Shown in pieces: positions 8,443-16,723 of a stretch of DNA of 64,000 nt. Source of the DNA: an uncultured Clostridia bacterium (lineage in GTDB: Bacteria; Bacillota; Clostridia; Lachnospirales; Lachnospiraceae); assembly GCA_946403295.1 (NCBI GenBank), contig CAMIZL010000005.1:17080-81079 (forward strand). Reading direction: 5' to 3'. The notes beneath the pieces are model-generated. The model was not told the origin of the DNA, searched no databases, and saw only the letters and a program-made list of their open reading frames with translations. The first letter of the stretch is position 1; each line of letters starts with the position of its first letter. The position numbers were made by a program, and so were the translations under genes.

Positions 8443-9111
8443 ATGCGCAAAAAAACAATATTTGCTCTGCTACTAAGCCTCGCTGTCGTGACAACGGCAG
8501 CGGGATGTAGCGGCGAGGCAGCCTTGTCGCGCAGGGGGAACGAGCTTACGGGTGTCAAAGAAGTCCTTGAAAAGAGGATGCGTGAGGAAAATCCGAACGC
8601 AGAAGATAACACATTGACACAAGAGGAAGACTTTGAGGCAGATATCACGGGACAGTCCAATACCGGATCAAATGAAAATGCCGACAACACATACGAGGTT
8701 TGGAACGACCCGGAGTTCGACGAATCGCAGATCCCGGTAACGGATCGCAAGGGTGCGGACGGAATAGACGTGGATCTGACAAAGCTATCCGCCAACATGG
8801 TGTATGCCGAAGTCTTTTATATGATGACGGTTCCCGAGAATTACGTCGGGAAAACCGTCAGGATGGAAGGTTTGTTTGCAACCTATCGGGACGAGACAAC
8901 GAACAAAATGTACTACGCGTGCATCATTCAGGATGCGACCGCGTGCTGCGCGCAGGGAATGGAGTTTGTCACTGCGGATGAACGCTCGTACCCCGAGGAC
9001 TATCCTGCGGAAGGTGACGGGATATGTGTGGTAGGAGTCTTTGATACGCACGAGGAGAATGGAGAAACATACGCCGTGATCAAAGATTCTGAGCTTACAA
9101 AAACATCTTGA
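8443..9111 (+). CDS. Lipoprotein with a C-terminal OB-fold-like domain
   Basis: This is a 222-aa protein. The signal sequence LLLSLAVVTTAAGC ends in a lipobox, so Cys21 should be lipidated on the outer membrane face. Residues 25-105 are a polar, acidic linker. Residues 110-220 (PENYVGKTVRMEGLFATY, YACIIQDATACCAQGMEF, GDGICVVGVFDTHEENGETY) look like a small beta-barrel. By eye this resembles the C-terminal domain of TIGR03943/DUF1980 (YcgQ) proteins, which share a KxxxVxG start and a CCAxxG-like turn; that family match is an inference. The CC pair may bind metal. No partner permease of the YcgR type is adjacent. The ribosome site is AGGGGAT. Confidence 0.75.
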   Translation: MRKKTIFALLLSLAVVTTAAGCSGEAALSRRGNELTGVKEVLEKRMREENPNAEDNTLTQEEDFEADITGQSNTGSNENADNTYEVWNDPEFDESQIPVTDRKGADGIDVDLTKLSANMVYAEVFYMMTVPENYVGKTVRMEGLFATYRDETTNKMYYACIIQDATACCAQGMEFVTADERSYPEDYPAEGDGICVVGVFDTHEENGETYAVIKDSELTKTS

Positions 9112-9136
9112 ATATCGCTTTAATATTTGATAAAAT
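9108..9136 (+). promoter_or_regulatory. Probable promoter of tRNA-Leu
   Basis: TTGAAT (9108-9113) and TAAAAT (9131-9136) are 17 bases apart and end 20 bases ahead of the tRNA. The -35 box overlaps the lipoprotein stop codon. Confidence 0.5.
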
Positions 9137-9156
9137 TACGTCGTTGTGACAAAACA

Positions 9157-9240
9157 GCCGGCGTGATGGAATTGGCAGACGTGCAAGACTCAAAATCTTG
9201 TGTCCGCGAGGACGTGCGGGTTCGACCCCCGCCGCCGGCA
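9157..9240 (+). tRNA. tRNA-Leu (anticodon CAA)
   Basis: This is an 84-nt class II tRNA. Acceptor stem GCCGGCG pairs with CGCCGGC followed by discriminator A. The anticodon stem CAAGA/TCTTG encloses loop CTCAAAA, giving CAA at 9191-9193. The long variable arm (TGTCCGCGAGGACG) and the T-loop GGTTCGACCCC are intact. No CCA is encoded. It reads the UUG codon. Confidence 0.96.
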
Positions 9241-9243
9241 GTA

Positions 9244-9280
9244 AAACCGGCCTGAAGATATCTTCGGGCCGGTTTGTTAA
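9244..9280 (+). terminator. Terminator after tRNA-Leu, possibly bidirectional
   Basis: AAACCGGCCTGAAG pairs with CTTCGGGCCGGTTT around an ATAT loop, with a small mismatch. The A-rich 5' flank and the TTTG 3' flank would let it serve both the tRNA and the convergent minus-strand gene. Confidence 0.7.
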
Positions 9281-9287
9281 TAGCTCT

Positions 9288-10226
9288 TTATAATCCTTTT
9301 CTTGTTGTTTTCACATCACTGACATTTCCGTTGTCGTCATATGTATATGATTTACATTCCAAAAGGTCCTTTTCGTTAAATGAGTTATAGTCGATTCGTT
9401 TTTCTTTGATCATCAGACCGTTTTTATCATAATAGTACCTTTGTGATACAAGCAGATGAGTTGGCTCTCCTTCAAGTGTTCCGTAAACACGCTTCTTTAT
9501 GGTTCGACCGTCTTGATCATATTCGTATGTATATTTAGTGAGTTCTCCATATTCGGAATCTATGAATTCAGTCTTTCTTACCGAATGATCTGTATTATAA
9601 AACACTTTGTAGGAGGCGGGTTGCGGTGATTCTTCGTAAACGTCTCTTCCAAGAGAGTTGAAATGCCACGTCATTTTTTTTAAATAGCCGTCTTTGTTGT
9701 ATTTATATGAAACAACGATATCTGAATACTGTTCAATTATAGTATGTTTTTTTAGCAATCCATATTTGTCATATTCTTTTATCTCACTTCTGTCGTGGTC
9801 ATCATCCGTTGAATATTTGTTTGTAGAATTTATAAATTCGTCAGGATCACTGATCACTACATCAAGGGTAGAAACAATTCCATTGGAAGAGGCGCTGATC
9901 GTCGTGATGCCGGGAGAAATAGCAGTAACTAGTCCTGAACCGGAAACAGTTGCTATTTCAGGATTTGAACTGCTCCAAATAAGGTTATTACCGGACGCAA
10001 ACAGTACAGTGGAAAATATTTGACGTTTCATTCCCGGAAAAAAGTTTTCTGCTACTACTGATTTGTTTATTGGGGTAGGCCGATCGAAATCATTGTTGCA
10101 GTAAAAACTAAGGCTTATGATGGGAATATGCTCGTTTGTAGTATCGGCTTTTGCGTCGGCAGGGTTTGATAGCATGGTGGCAAGGACCAGAGTGATACAA
10201 AACGAAGCAATTAGTTTTTTAAACAT
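9288..10226 (-). CDS. Secreted protein with Ig-like (BIG2) domain and YD-like repeats
   Basis: This is a 312-aa protein. The signal peptide is FKKLIASFCITLVLATMLSNPADAKA. Residues 75-145 (NNLIWSSSNPEIATVSGSGLVTAISPG) are a clear bacterial Ig-like group 2 domain. The C-terminal half is a run of YxYDxxGxxxK units (YKYNKDGYLKK, YEYDQDGRTIKK, YYYDKNGLMIKEK, YTYDDNGNVSDV), the YD/RHS-type beta-wrap motif, but far too short for an RHS toxin shell. It is probably a cell-surface or released binding protein. The start at 10226 sits behind GGGAGG; the ORF-track ATG 27 bases upstream would include that site. Its base composition is visibly AT-richer than its neighbours (many TTT, ATA, AAA codons), hinting at separate ancestry. 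Confidence 0.8.
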   Translation of the reverse strand: MFKKLIASFCITLVLATMLSNPADAKADTTNEHIPIISLSFYCNNDFDRPTPINKSVVAENFFPGMKRQIFSTVLFASGNNLIWSSSNPEIATVSGSGLVTAISPGITTISASSNGIVSTLDVVISDPDEFINSTNKYSTDDDHDRSEIKEYDKYGLLKKHTIIEQYSDIVVSYKYNKDGYLKKMTWHFNSLGRDVYEESPQPASYKVFYNTDHSVRKTEFIDSEYGELTKYTYEYDQDGRTIKKRVYGTLEGEPTHLLVSQRYYYDKNGLMIKEKRIDYNSFNEKDLLECKSYTYDDNGNVSDVKTTRKGL

Positions 10227-10288
10227 ATAGTTTATTATCCTCCCGGTCAGCATAGATTATTATTTGAGGGTTGTACATGGCATTTCTC

Positions 10289-11206
10289 TTATTTCAGGAA
10301 TCCGTTTATGATCATGTTCTCGGCTTCGGTTTCGGTGAGTCCGAGTGACATGAGCTTCGTGAGCTGCTCGCCGGCGATCTTTCCGATGGCAGCTTCGTGG
10401 ATGAGCGTTGCGTCAACGTGGTTGGCGTTGATCTCGGGGATGGCGGCTACCTTGCCGTTGTCCATTATGATGCCGTCGCATTCGGAATGACCGTGACAGC
10501 GATTGTTGCCGTTTATGTTGGAACGGAAGAGCTGTGTCGAGCTGTCACGGGCAACAGACCTGGAGATAAGTCGTGAACTCGAGCCTTCTCCGTTCAGATC
10601 AACAGTGAAATCGGTTTCGGCATGCTGCCGGCCGTGGGTCATGATCTTTTCTTTGATGACGAGAGTGGCACCGTCTTCGATCGTTGCGACCGATTTACGG
10701 ATCGTGGAATCGACGCCTTTGATCTGGACCGAGTCCATTTCGAGAAGGCTGTCTTTTCTGAGGTTTATCACGGTAGTGGGGTTAAGGACTTTTTCTCCGT
10801 TGCCGTCGCCCTCACCGTAATGCTTTTCTACATACCTGACTTTTGAACGTTCCCCTACATCGAACGTGTGCACTCCGTCGTGCTGTGAACGCTGGTCGCC
10901 GCAGTTGTGGATACCGCAGCCCGCGATGATCGTTACGTCACAGTCCTTCCCAACATGGAAATCGTTATAAACGACCTCCGTAAGTCCGGTTTCGCTGATG
11001 ATGACGGGCATGTGCATGCTTTCGTTCTTTGTGCCGTCCTTTATATATATGTCAATACCGGGTTTGTCAGTTTTCTTCTCAATGATTATGTTTGCCGATG
11101 ACTTGAGTTCCAGGCTTTGTCCGTTCGCGCGGAGAGAATATGCTCCGTCGGGGACGGTGTGCAGATCCGCAACTTCCGCGATCAGTCTCTTTTGAATATC
11201 GTCCAT
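10289..11206 (-). CDS. sufB: SufB/SufD-type Fe-S scaffold protein of a minimal SUF (SMS) system
   Basis: This is a 305-aa protein, shorter than E. coli SufB (about 495 aa) and close to the size of compact SufB-like proteins that pair with SufC alone in anaerobes and archaea. The core is the SufBD beta-helix: residues 70-260, with CGIHNCGDQRSQHDG near 97-111, DSVQIKGVDSTIRK, and NNRCHGHSECDGIIMD at 235-249. The C-terminus has ANHVDATLIHEAAIGKIAGEQL, the conserved HEA-type end. Cys237 and Cys243, with Glu258 or His270, are candidate cluster ligands. Together with SufC it would build Fe-S clusters in the cytoplasm. No SufS, SufU or SufD gene is adjacent. Ribosome site AAGGAG. A 203-bp gap with tandem repeats separates it from sufC. 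Confidence 0.88.
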   Translation of the reverse strand: MDDIQKRLIAEVADLHTVPDGAYSLRANGQSLELKSSANIIIEKKTDKPGIDIYIKDGTKNESMHMPVIISETGLTEVVYNDFHVGKDCDVTIIAGCGIHNCGDQRSQHDGVHTFDVGERSKVRYVEKHYGEGDGNGEKVLNPTTVINLRKDSLLEMDSVQIKGVDSTIRKSVATIEDGATLVIKEKIMTHGRQHAETDFTVDLNGEGSSSRLISRSVARDSSTQLFRSNINGNNRCHGHSECDGIIMDNGKVAAIPEINANHVDATLIHEAAIGKIAGEQLTKLMSLGLTETEAENMIINGFLK

Positions 11207-11289
11207 ATGGTTTATAACTCCTTAAAATTTTTCAAGTGCCGTTTGATGCTACGGCTCACTGTTTTTTACGTAATTGTCCGGGTCAGATA

Positions 11290-11430
11290 ACGGATCACTT
11301 TGCTTCGGCCGTATATGCGTACAACTTACGGATCACTTTGCTTCGGCCGTATATGCGTACAACTCACGGATCACTTTGTTTCGTCCGTATCTGCGTACAA
11401 CTTACGGATCACTTTGCTTCGGCCGTAAAT
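11290..11430. repeat. Tandem repeat array C, 38-bp unit, about 3.7 copies, running into the end of sufC
   Basis: Units start at 11290, 11328, 11366 and 11404 with an exact 38-bp period: ACGGATCACTTTGCTTCGG followed by CCGTATATGCGTACAACT. Three units are nearly identical; the third has four substitutions. The last partial unit encodes the C-terminal residues and TGA stop of sufC (minus strand). A degenerate ACGGCTCACTG copy sits at about 11251. There are no spacers, so this is not a CRISPR. The array lies inside the presumed sufC-sufB transcript. Confidence 0.92.
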
Positions 11431-12134
11431 CTGCATCCGGGCGTCAGTCCGTCGTATTCGGGCAGTATCTCTTCGCGGGTTCCCTGGCCTTTCATCTCGC
11501 CGTCCGCGATGAGAATGAGTTCGTCGGCAATGTTTATGATCCTTTCCTGATGAGAGATGATAAGGATCATGCCGTGAATGTCGTCGTGAAGTTTTTCAAA
11601 TTCTTTGATGAGATTGTTAAAACTCCAAAGATCGATGCCGGCTTCGGGCTCGTCAAAGAGAGTGATCTTTGTTTTGCGGGCAAGCGTCATCGCGATCTCG
11701 ATACGTTTAAGCTCACCGCCCGAAAGAGAAGCATTGATCTCGCGGTCGATATAATCGCGTGCGCAAAGACCTACACGTGAAAGATATTCGCACGCCTCAT
11801 CGAGAGAAACATTGTTTCCCGCCGCAAGGGAAATAAGATCCTTTACGGTTATGCCTTTGAATCTCACGGGCTGCTGGAAGGCAAAACTGATACCGGCTTT
11901 TGCTCTTTCGGATATGGAAAGGCCGGTAATATCCCGGCCGTCAAGTAAGATACTTCCTTCAGTTGGTGTAATTATCCCGGCTATTATCTTGGCAAGCGTT
12001 GATTTTCCGCCGCCGTTGGGACCCGTTACAACATAGAATCTGTCATCTGACAATTTGAGGGAGATGTTTTTGAGGATCTCCTTCGAACCGTCGCTATCCT
12101 CGACAGTGTAGGATATATTCTTTAATTCAATCAT
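11409..12134 (-). CDS. sufC: SufC-type Fe-S cluster assembly ATPase
   Basis: This is a 241-aa cytoplasmic ABC-type ATPase that drives cluster assembly on the SufB-like partner. Walker A is GPNGGGKST at 38-46, the Q-loop is FAFQQPVRFKG, the signature LSGGELKR begins at 137, Walker B with the D-loop is ITLFDEPEAGID at 157-168, and the switch His is in ILIISHQE. The SLSGGELKRIEIAMTLAR context and the Q-loop are SufC-like and unlike transport ATPases. The last eight residues are encoded by the 38-bp repeat array. It is followed by sufB on the same strand, and the REC-HPt gene ends 37 bases upstream, so the three may be co-transcribed. Confidence 0.93.
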   Translation of the reverse strand: MIELKNISYTVEDSDGSKEILKNISLKLSDDRFYVVTGPNGGGKSTLAKIIAGIITPTEGSILLDGRDITGLSISERAKAGISFAFQQPVRFKGITVKDLISLAAGNNVSLDEACEYLSRVGLCARDYIDREINASLSGGELKRIEIAMTLARKTKITLFDEPEAGIDLWSFNNLIKEFEKLHDDIHGMILIISHQERIINIADELILIADGEMKGQGTREEILPEYDGLTPGCRFTAEAK

Positions 12135-12171
12135 TAAAGCTCCGATCCGAGCCGTAAAAACGACCCATTAA

Positions 12172-13227
12172 TTATTTTTTGATGTGATCGCCTATCTCGG
12201 CAAGCCATTCTTTGGCCAAAGCCGTATCACCGTTATCGAGGGCTTCTCTGGCGTGTGCGACATATCTGATGAGCTTGTCGCGGTCAACCTGCTTGTTACG
12301 GGATCCGGCCGCTGAAGTACCCTGATCCTTTGCAAGAGAAGAAAGAACGCCTGTTTCCTCGGGGGGCTGCTTGCGTCCGGCAAATGTCAGGAACGCGTCG
12401 GCTGATTCGCATAACTCGTCAAGCTGCTTGTACATTACCGCAATACCGGCCACGAGTGCGCTCAGTCTTTCTTCATATTCGGAAGGAGAGATCTCTCTTG
12501 CGGCAAGTATCTTACCGAGCTCGTTGAGATGACTTGCGTCTTCGGAAAGCGTATATGCACCGATCATGGAAGCCTCTCCCTTGATCCTGTGAACTTCGAC
12601 GCAGAATGTTTCATAGTCCTCGCCGGCGAGGGCCTCGTCTATACGTGCATGCTTGTTTGAAACGTCCTCGGTAAAGATCATGAGCGTTTCAAGGAAACCG
12701 TCAAGGTCAACCCTGAGCATGTCTTTGAGAGTTTCGTCCGAAATGCCGCAGATTCGCGGAAGAACAGTATCGAAACGTTCGTTGCCGTCTGAATAACGTG
12801 ATGAAAAATTACGTGAAGAAATGTGCTTGCGCAGCGTCGTACCGCACCATTTGTCAATGATCGCGCAAACGTCGTCAAGCTTAAAAGGCTTTAAAAGAAC
12901 GTCGTTTATGCCGTTGTCGATCATACGTCTTTGCATAACAGAGTCATCCTCGGCCGTAAGCGCGATAACGGGAAGTCTTTCATAATAGTCACTTGAAGAG
13001 TGGATCCCGCCCTTCATCGAACGAATAAGACGTGTGGCTTCGATACCGTTTATATCCGGCATAAGATAATCCATGAATACAAGATCGTAATCATGGTCTT
13101 TAACAGAACGCAGACCCTCACGGACATCCGAAAAAGTGTCTGTGTGGCAGTCTATTTTTTTGAGCATAAGCTCAGTGAGCTTTAAGTTAAGCTCGCTGTC
13201 GTCTATAATCAAAAGCTGTAACGGCAT
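12172..13227 (-). CDS. Response regulator with C-terminal HPt domain (REC-HPt)
   Basis: This is a 351-aa soluble protein. REC domain: residues 1-125, with acidic IIDD at 7-10, phosphoacceptor Asp53 in FMDYLMPDING and the KPF Lys near 113. The HPt domain (about 175-290) has phospho-accepting His213 in EVHRIKGEASMIG, the HxxKGxA signature. There is no DNA-binding or enzymatic output, so it would act in a phosphorelay or as a phosphate sink. The final 45 residues are a helical tail. The start at 13227 is preceded by GAGG; the longer ORF-track start adds an unlikely 19-residue leader. The cognate kinase is not adjacent; the PAS kinase at 51.6 kb is only a candidate. Confidence 0.88.
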   Translation of the reverse strand: MPLQLLIIDDSELNLKLTELMLKKIDCHTDTFSDVREGLRSVKDHDYDLVFMDYLMPDINGIEATRLIRSMKGGIHSSSDYYERLPVIALTAEDDSVMQRRMIDNGINDVLLKPFKLDDVCAIIDKWCGTTLRKHISSRNFSSRYSDGNERFDTVLPRICGISDETLKDMLRVDLDGFLETLMIFTEDVSNKHARIDEALAGEDYETFCVEVHRIKGEASMIGAYTLSEDASHLNELGKILAAREISPSEYEERLSALVAGIAVMYKQLDELCESADAFLTFAGRKQPPEETGVLSSLAKDQGTSAAGSRNKQVDRDKLIRYVAHAREALDNGDTALAKEWLAEIGDHIKK

Positions 13228-13343
13228 ATCAAAACCTCGCATCTCGCATCCCCATGGCAGGGAGATGCGTATTTTACGGCTCATGTAAATGTTGCGTATA
13301 ATAATGTCGCAGATATCGGAACAACCCCGTTTGCTGCGTTGCT

Positions 13344-13374
13344 ATAATAGCATACGCAAACGCTTTATGTCAAT
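13344..13374 (-). promoter_or_regulatory. Promoter for the REC-HPt gene
   Basis: On the minus strand TTGACA (13374-13369) and TATTAT (13349-13344) are 19 bases apart, slightly long. It lies about 120 bases ahead of the start codon. Confidence 0.5.
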
Positions 13375-13419
13375 CTGCGAGCCGATTTGAGCGGTTTTTT
13401 GGGAGACGGGAGACCCGAC

Positions 13420-13449
13420 TTTACTATATGAGCGCCGATATGGTATAAT
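13420..13449 (+). promoter_or_regulatory. Promoter for the CvpA-like gene
   Basis: TATAAT at 13444-13449 with a weak TTTACT at 13420-13425, spaced 18 bases, about 75 bases ahead of the ATG. Confidence 0.4.
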
Positions 13450-13524
13450 TCACATCGAAGTGTACCCGCGCGGAGCGTCAAAAACACCCCGGATAAGCGG
13501 ATATATGTAACAAGAGGGGATAAC

Positions 13525-14211
13525 ATGAACACTACATTTTTAATAATCCTGATAGGGTTGATACTGATGGGGCTCTGGGGGTGGTTCTCCGGTTTTATAA
13601 AGATGGTATGTGTACTTTGCTCATCGATCATATGCCTGGTACTTACACTGTTTTTGACACCTATTACGACCGATATCCTCACAAGATCGGATAAGGTTTA
13701 CAATTTCTTTTATGAAAAAGTGGCCTCGAACATTGAGATACCTGCCGCAGATTTACAAAACTCGCTGGCAACGCTTGATATGGCCGATTTTCCCGAGGAA
13801 TTGCTCGGAAATACGGTAGTCGACGGACTTCGTGAACTGGTAGGCGAGATGGATGCTTCGACGATCGACCCCGGCGAATTTATCAGGGATAAAGTAACGC
13901 TTATGATCATCAAGGTGGTGGCATTCATCGTTACTTATATCATCGTATCGATCCTTGTGGGACTGATGATCAAGATATTTAACGTTCTTTCGAAGCTGCC
14001 CGTTATCAATGTCGCCAACAAGGCTCTCGGCGTCGTGAGCGGTGTTGCGCTCTGTCTGCTCCTTGTCCTTGTATTTATGGCAGTGGTTGATTATGTGACA
14101 CCTTCTTTGTGTGAGGGCCCGATAGAGGACATAAACTCCAATGCGATACTCAAATGGATGTCTGAGCACAATTTCATTTCGCCGATCATAAACAATTTTC
14201 TTAAGGATTAA
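13525..14211 (+). CDS. CvpA-family membrane protein
   Basis: This is a 228-aa membrane protein. It has an N-terminal helix pair (TTFLIILIGLILMGLWGWFSGFIKMVCVLCSSIICLVLTLFL), a polar loop of about 80 residues and two further helices (IKVVAFIVTYIIVSILVGLMI and GVVSGVALCLLLVLVFMAVVDYV). The GxxxGxIK start, the INVANKALGVVSG motif ahead of the last helix and the four-helix layout match the CvpA family, named for colicin V production but with a poorly defined role in envelope homeostasis. An AGAGGGG ribosome site precedes the ATG. GH3 follows after 40 bases, so co-transcription is likely. Confidence 0.8.
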   Translation: MNTTFLIILIGLILMGLWGWFSGFIKMVCVLCSSIICLVLTLFLTPITTDILTRSDKVYNFFYEKVASNIEIPAADLQNSLATLDMADFPEELLGNTVVDGLRELVGEMDASTIDPGEFIRDKVTLMIIKVVAFIVTYIIVSILVGLMIKIFNVLSKLPVINVANKALGVVSGVALCLLLVLVFMAVVDYVTPSLCEGPIEDINSNAILKWMSEHNFISPIINNFLKD

Positions 14212-14251
14212 GGCATAAAATGCAAAAGCACTGAACGAGAGGAGAATGCAG

Positions 14252-16723
14252 ATGACTCTAAAGGAACTCATCGGACAGATGACCGTTGCCGAAAAGGCGG
14301 CATTTACAGAAGGCGCCAATGCATGGGAAACTCCCGCGCTTGAACGTCTTGGGATTCCTTCCGTAAGAGTGGCCGACGGCCCTCACGGAGTAAGAAAGCA
14401 GAATGATACCGAAGATACCACTCCCGAAGCGGCAGGAACGGTAACATCAGTTTGTTTTCCTTCGGCATCGGCACTTGCGGCATCCTTTAACCGCGGCGTA
14501 TTTGCGACACTCGGAGAGACGCTCGCAAAGGAGTGTCTTGCGCTTGATGTCGATATGATCCTTGGACCCGCGATCAATATAAAACGTTCTCCTCTTTGCG
14601 GACGTAATTTTGAATATGTGAGTGAAGATTCCTATCTTACGGGAGAACTCGCAAGCGCCTATGTAAAGGGCGTTCAGCGCCACAATGTGGGCGTGAGCGT
14701 AAAGCATTTCGCGGCAAACAACCAGGAAAAAAGAAGGATGACCATAAGCGCGGTCATTGACGAGAGAACATTGCGCGAGATCTACTTAAGCGCATTTGAA
14801 GCCGTCGTTAAACAGGCACAACCCGATTCGCTCATGTGCTCTTATAACGGGATCAACGGCGTGTTCAGCAGCCAGAACAAAAAGCTCCTTAAGGATATCC
14901 TCAGGGATGAGTGGGGCTTTAAAGGCTTTGTGATGTCTGACTGGGGTGCCGTTCATGACAGACCTCTCGGAGTAGCGAGCGGCCTTGATCTTGGCATGCC
15001 CGGAAGCGGCGGTGTGGATGCAAAAGCTGTAGAAGAGGCCGTTATTAACGGAACTCTTGATGAAAGCCTTCTTGACGAGGCCGTTGCGAACATTCTCAAA
15101 AAGGTAGACAAATACAAGGGAATACCGCTTCTGCATGAGGGAGAGGCGTCGGCGGAAGAAAACAAAACCGAAGAGCAAAAAATTAAGCCACAATTTAATA
15201 GATCGGAAGACCATAAAATGGCACGCAGGATCGCCGGTGAATGCATGGTCCTTTTGAAGAATGAAGGCCTCCTTCCTTTAAGCACTTCCGAGAAGATAGT
15301 GTTTATCGGGGAATATGCGAAAAAGCCCAGATTCCAGGGTGCGGGCAGCTCTCATATCGAGGCGTTCAGAGTAAGCTCACCCCTTACCGCGGCGAGACAT
15401 TTTGCCGATGTGAGATATAAGAAGGGATTTGGTGTTGATGACGAAAAGCTTAACGAAAAGCTTGCCGACGAAGCCGTTTTCGCGGCCAGACAGGCATCTG
15501 TGGCTGTTGTTTTTGCCGGCCTTCCCGATGAGTACGAGAGCGAAGGATTCGACAGAGACGGACTTTCTCTTCCCGAGGCTCAGAACGAATTGATCGCAAG
15601 GATCTGCAAGGTACAGCCCAATACCGTGGTCTGCCTGCAAAACGGATCGCCCGTTACCATGCCGTGGATCAATGATGTCAATGCGGTCCTTGAATGTTAT
15701 CTTGCAGGCGAGGCCGGAGGAGAGGCGTGCGCAAAGATACTCTTCGGAAAGACCAATCCGAGCGGAAAGCTTGCCGAGACATTCCCTCTTAAGCTTTCCG
15801 ATACTCCTTGCCGTGAGAACTTCCCCGGAAAAGCAAAGACAGTTGAATACCGTGAGGCCATATATATCGGTTACAGGTATTATGACAAGGTATCGATGAA
15901 CGTATTGTTCCCCTTCGGACACGGGCTTTCTTATACAACTTTCTCCTACAGCGATCTGAAGATAAACAATAAGATAGATGAGGTAGAAGTTAATTTTAGA
16001 ATTAAGAATTCAGGAAAAGTGGCCGGAGCCGAAGTTGCCCAGCTCTACGTCGGTAAGCCCGTAGGACAGGTACATCGCGCCGTAAGGGAATTGAAAGGAT
16101 TTGAAAAGATATATCTTGAGCCGGGTGAAGAACGTGAGATAACCATGGTACTTGATAAGAGGGCTTTCTCATATTACAGTGCCGGTGAGGCCGACTGGAA
16201 TATCGAGCCCGGAAGCTATCATATCAGCGTCGGTTCGTCGAGCCGCGACTTAAGGCTCAGAGGAGTTGTTACCCTCGATACGAACGGCGGAGGAGTAAAG
16301 ATACATAAGGCTGACGAACTTCCCACATATTTCTTCGGAGATCCCGCAGTCGTAAGCGATGAGGAGTTCTCGACGCTTCTTTGCGCTCCGATACCCGAAT
16401 CCGAATATGCTCCCGGCGAGAAATTCACTCTTTATAATTCTCTCGAGGATGTAAAGAATACAAAGTTCGGTAAGGTCTTCTACAAGATAGCCAAGCTTGC
16501 ATGTAAGGGGCATACACTACTCGGAAGCAAAAAGATGTATGAGACAAACGTTCTCGAAACCCAGATGCGCAACTACTTCACGTGGTCGGGCGGAATGGTA
16601 ACACCCGAGAGCGCGCAGGCGCTTCTCGGCCTATTTAATAACGAGGACGTGGAAAAGAATCTCAAGATAGTTGCTGCGGCGGGAATTGACCTTGTAAAAG
16701 GAAGGTTTATAAAGAAAAAATGA
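14252..16723 (+). CDS. GH3 family beta-glucosidase-like glycoside hydrolase
   Basis: This 823-aa enzyme hydrolyses beta-linked glucosides or related sugars; it has no signal peptide, so it acts on imported oligosaccharides. The GH3 (beta/alpha)8 domain covers roughly 1-300, with SVRVADGPHGVR, KHFAANNQE and the nucleophile Asp230 in GFVMSDWG. The GH3 C-terminal alpha/beta domain (about 320-550) has GAGSSHIEAF and the AGLPDEYESEGFDRD segment. A fibronectin-III-like domain follows (AGAEVAQLYVG, ELKGFEKIYLEPGE). The last 150 residues are an extra tail of unknown role. The start at 14252 has GAGAGGAG eight bases ahead; the ORF-track ATG at 14246 is too close to it. The gene overlaps tmcAL by 4 bases (ATGA). 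Confidence 0.93.
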   Translation: MTLKELIGQMTVAEKAAFTEGANAWETPALERLGIPSVRVADGPHGVRKQNDTEDTTPEAAGTVTSVCFPSASALAASFNRGVFATLGETLAKECLALDVDMILGPAINIKRSPLCGRNFEYVSEDSYLTGELASAYVKGVQRHNVGVSVKHFAANNQEKRRMTISAVIDERTLREIYLSAFEAVVKQAQPDSLMCSYNGINGVFSSQNKKLLKDILRDEWGFKGFVMSDWGAVHDRPLGVASGLDLGMPGSGGVDAKAVEEAVINGTLDESLLDEAVANILKKVDKYKGIPLLHEGEASAEENKTEEQKIKPQFNRSEDHKMARRIAGECMVLLKNEGLLPLSTSEKIVFIGEYAKKPRFQGAGSSHIEAFRVSSPLTAARHFADVRYKKGFGVDDEKLNEKLADEAVFAARQASVAVVFAGLPDEYESEGFDRDGLSLPEAQNELIARICKVQPNTVVCLQNGSPVTMPWINDVNAVLECYLAGEAGGEACAKILFGKTNPSGKLAETFPLKLSDTPCRENFPGKAKTVEYREAIYIGYRYYDKVSMNVLFPFGHGLSYTTFSYSDLKINNKIDEVEVNFRIKNSGKVAGAEVAQLYVGKPVGQVHRAVRELKGFEKIYLEPGEEREITMVLDKRAFSYYSAGEADWNIEPGSYHISVGSSSRDLRLRGVVTLDTNGGGVKIHKADELPTYFFGDPAVVSDEEFSTLLCAPIPESEYAPGEKFTLYNSLEDVKNTKFGKVFYKIAKLACKGHTLLGSKKMYETNVLETQMRNYFTWSGGMVTPESAQALLGLFNNEDVEKNLKIVAAAGIDLVKGRFIKKK

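Noticed and set aside
7725-8798. 357-aa minus-strand ORF
   Set aside because: It is antisense to tyrS and the lipoprotein gene.
9288-10226. RHS toxin
   Set aside because: There are only about six YD-like units, and neither an RHS core motif nor a toxin tip or immunity gene is present.
11290-11430. CRISPR array
   Set aside because: The 38-bp units are directly adjacent without spacers.
11236-11780. Plus-strand ORFs over array C and the end of sufC
   Set aside because: They read the 38-bp repeat and the antisense of sufC and lack ribosome sites.
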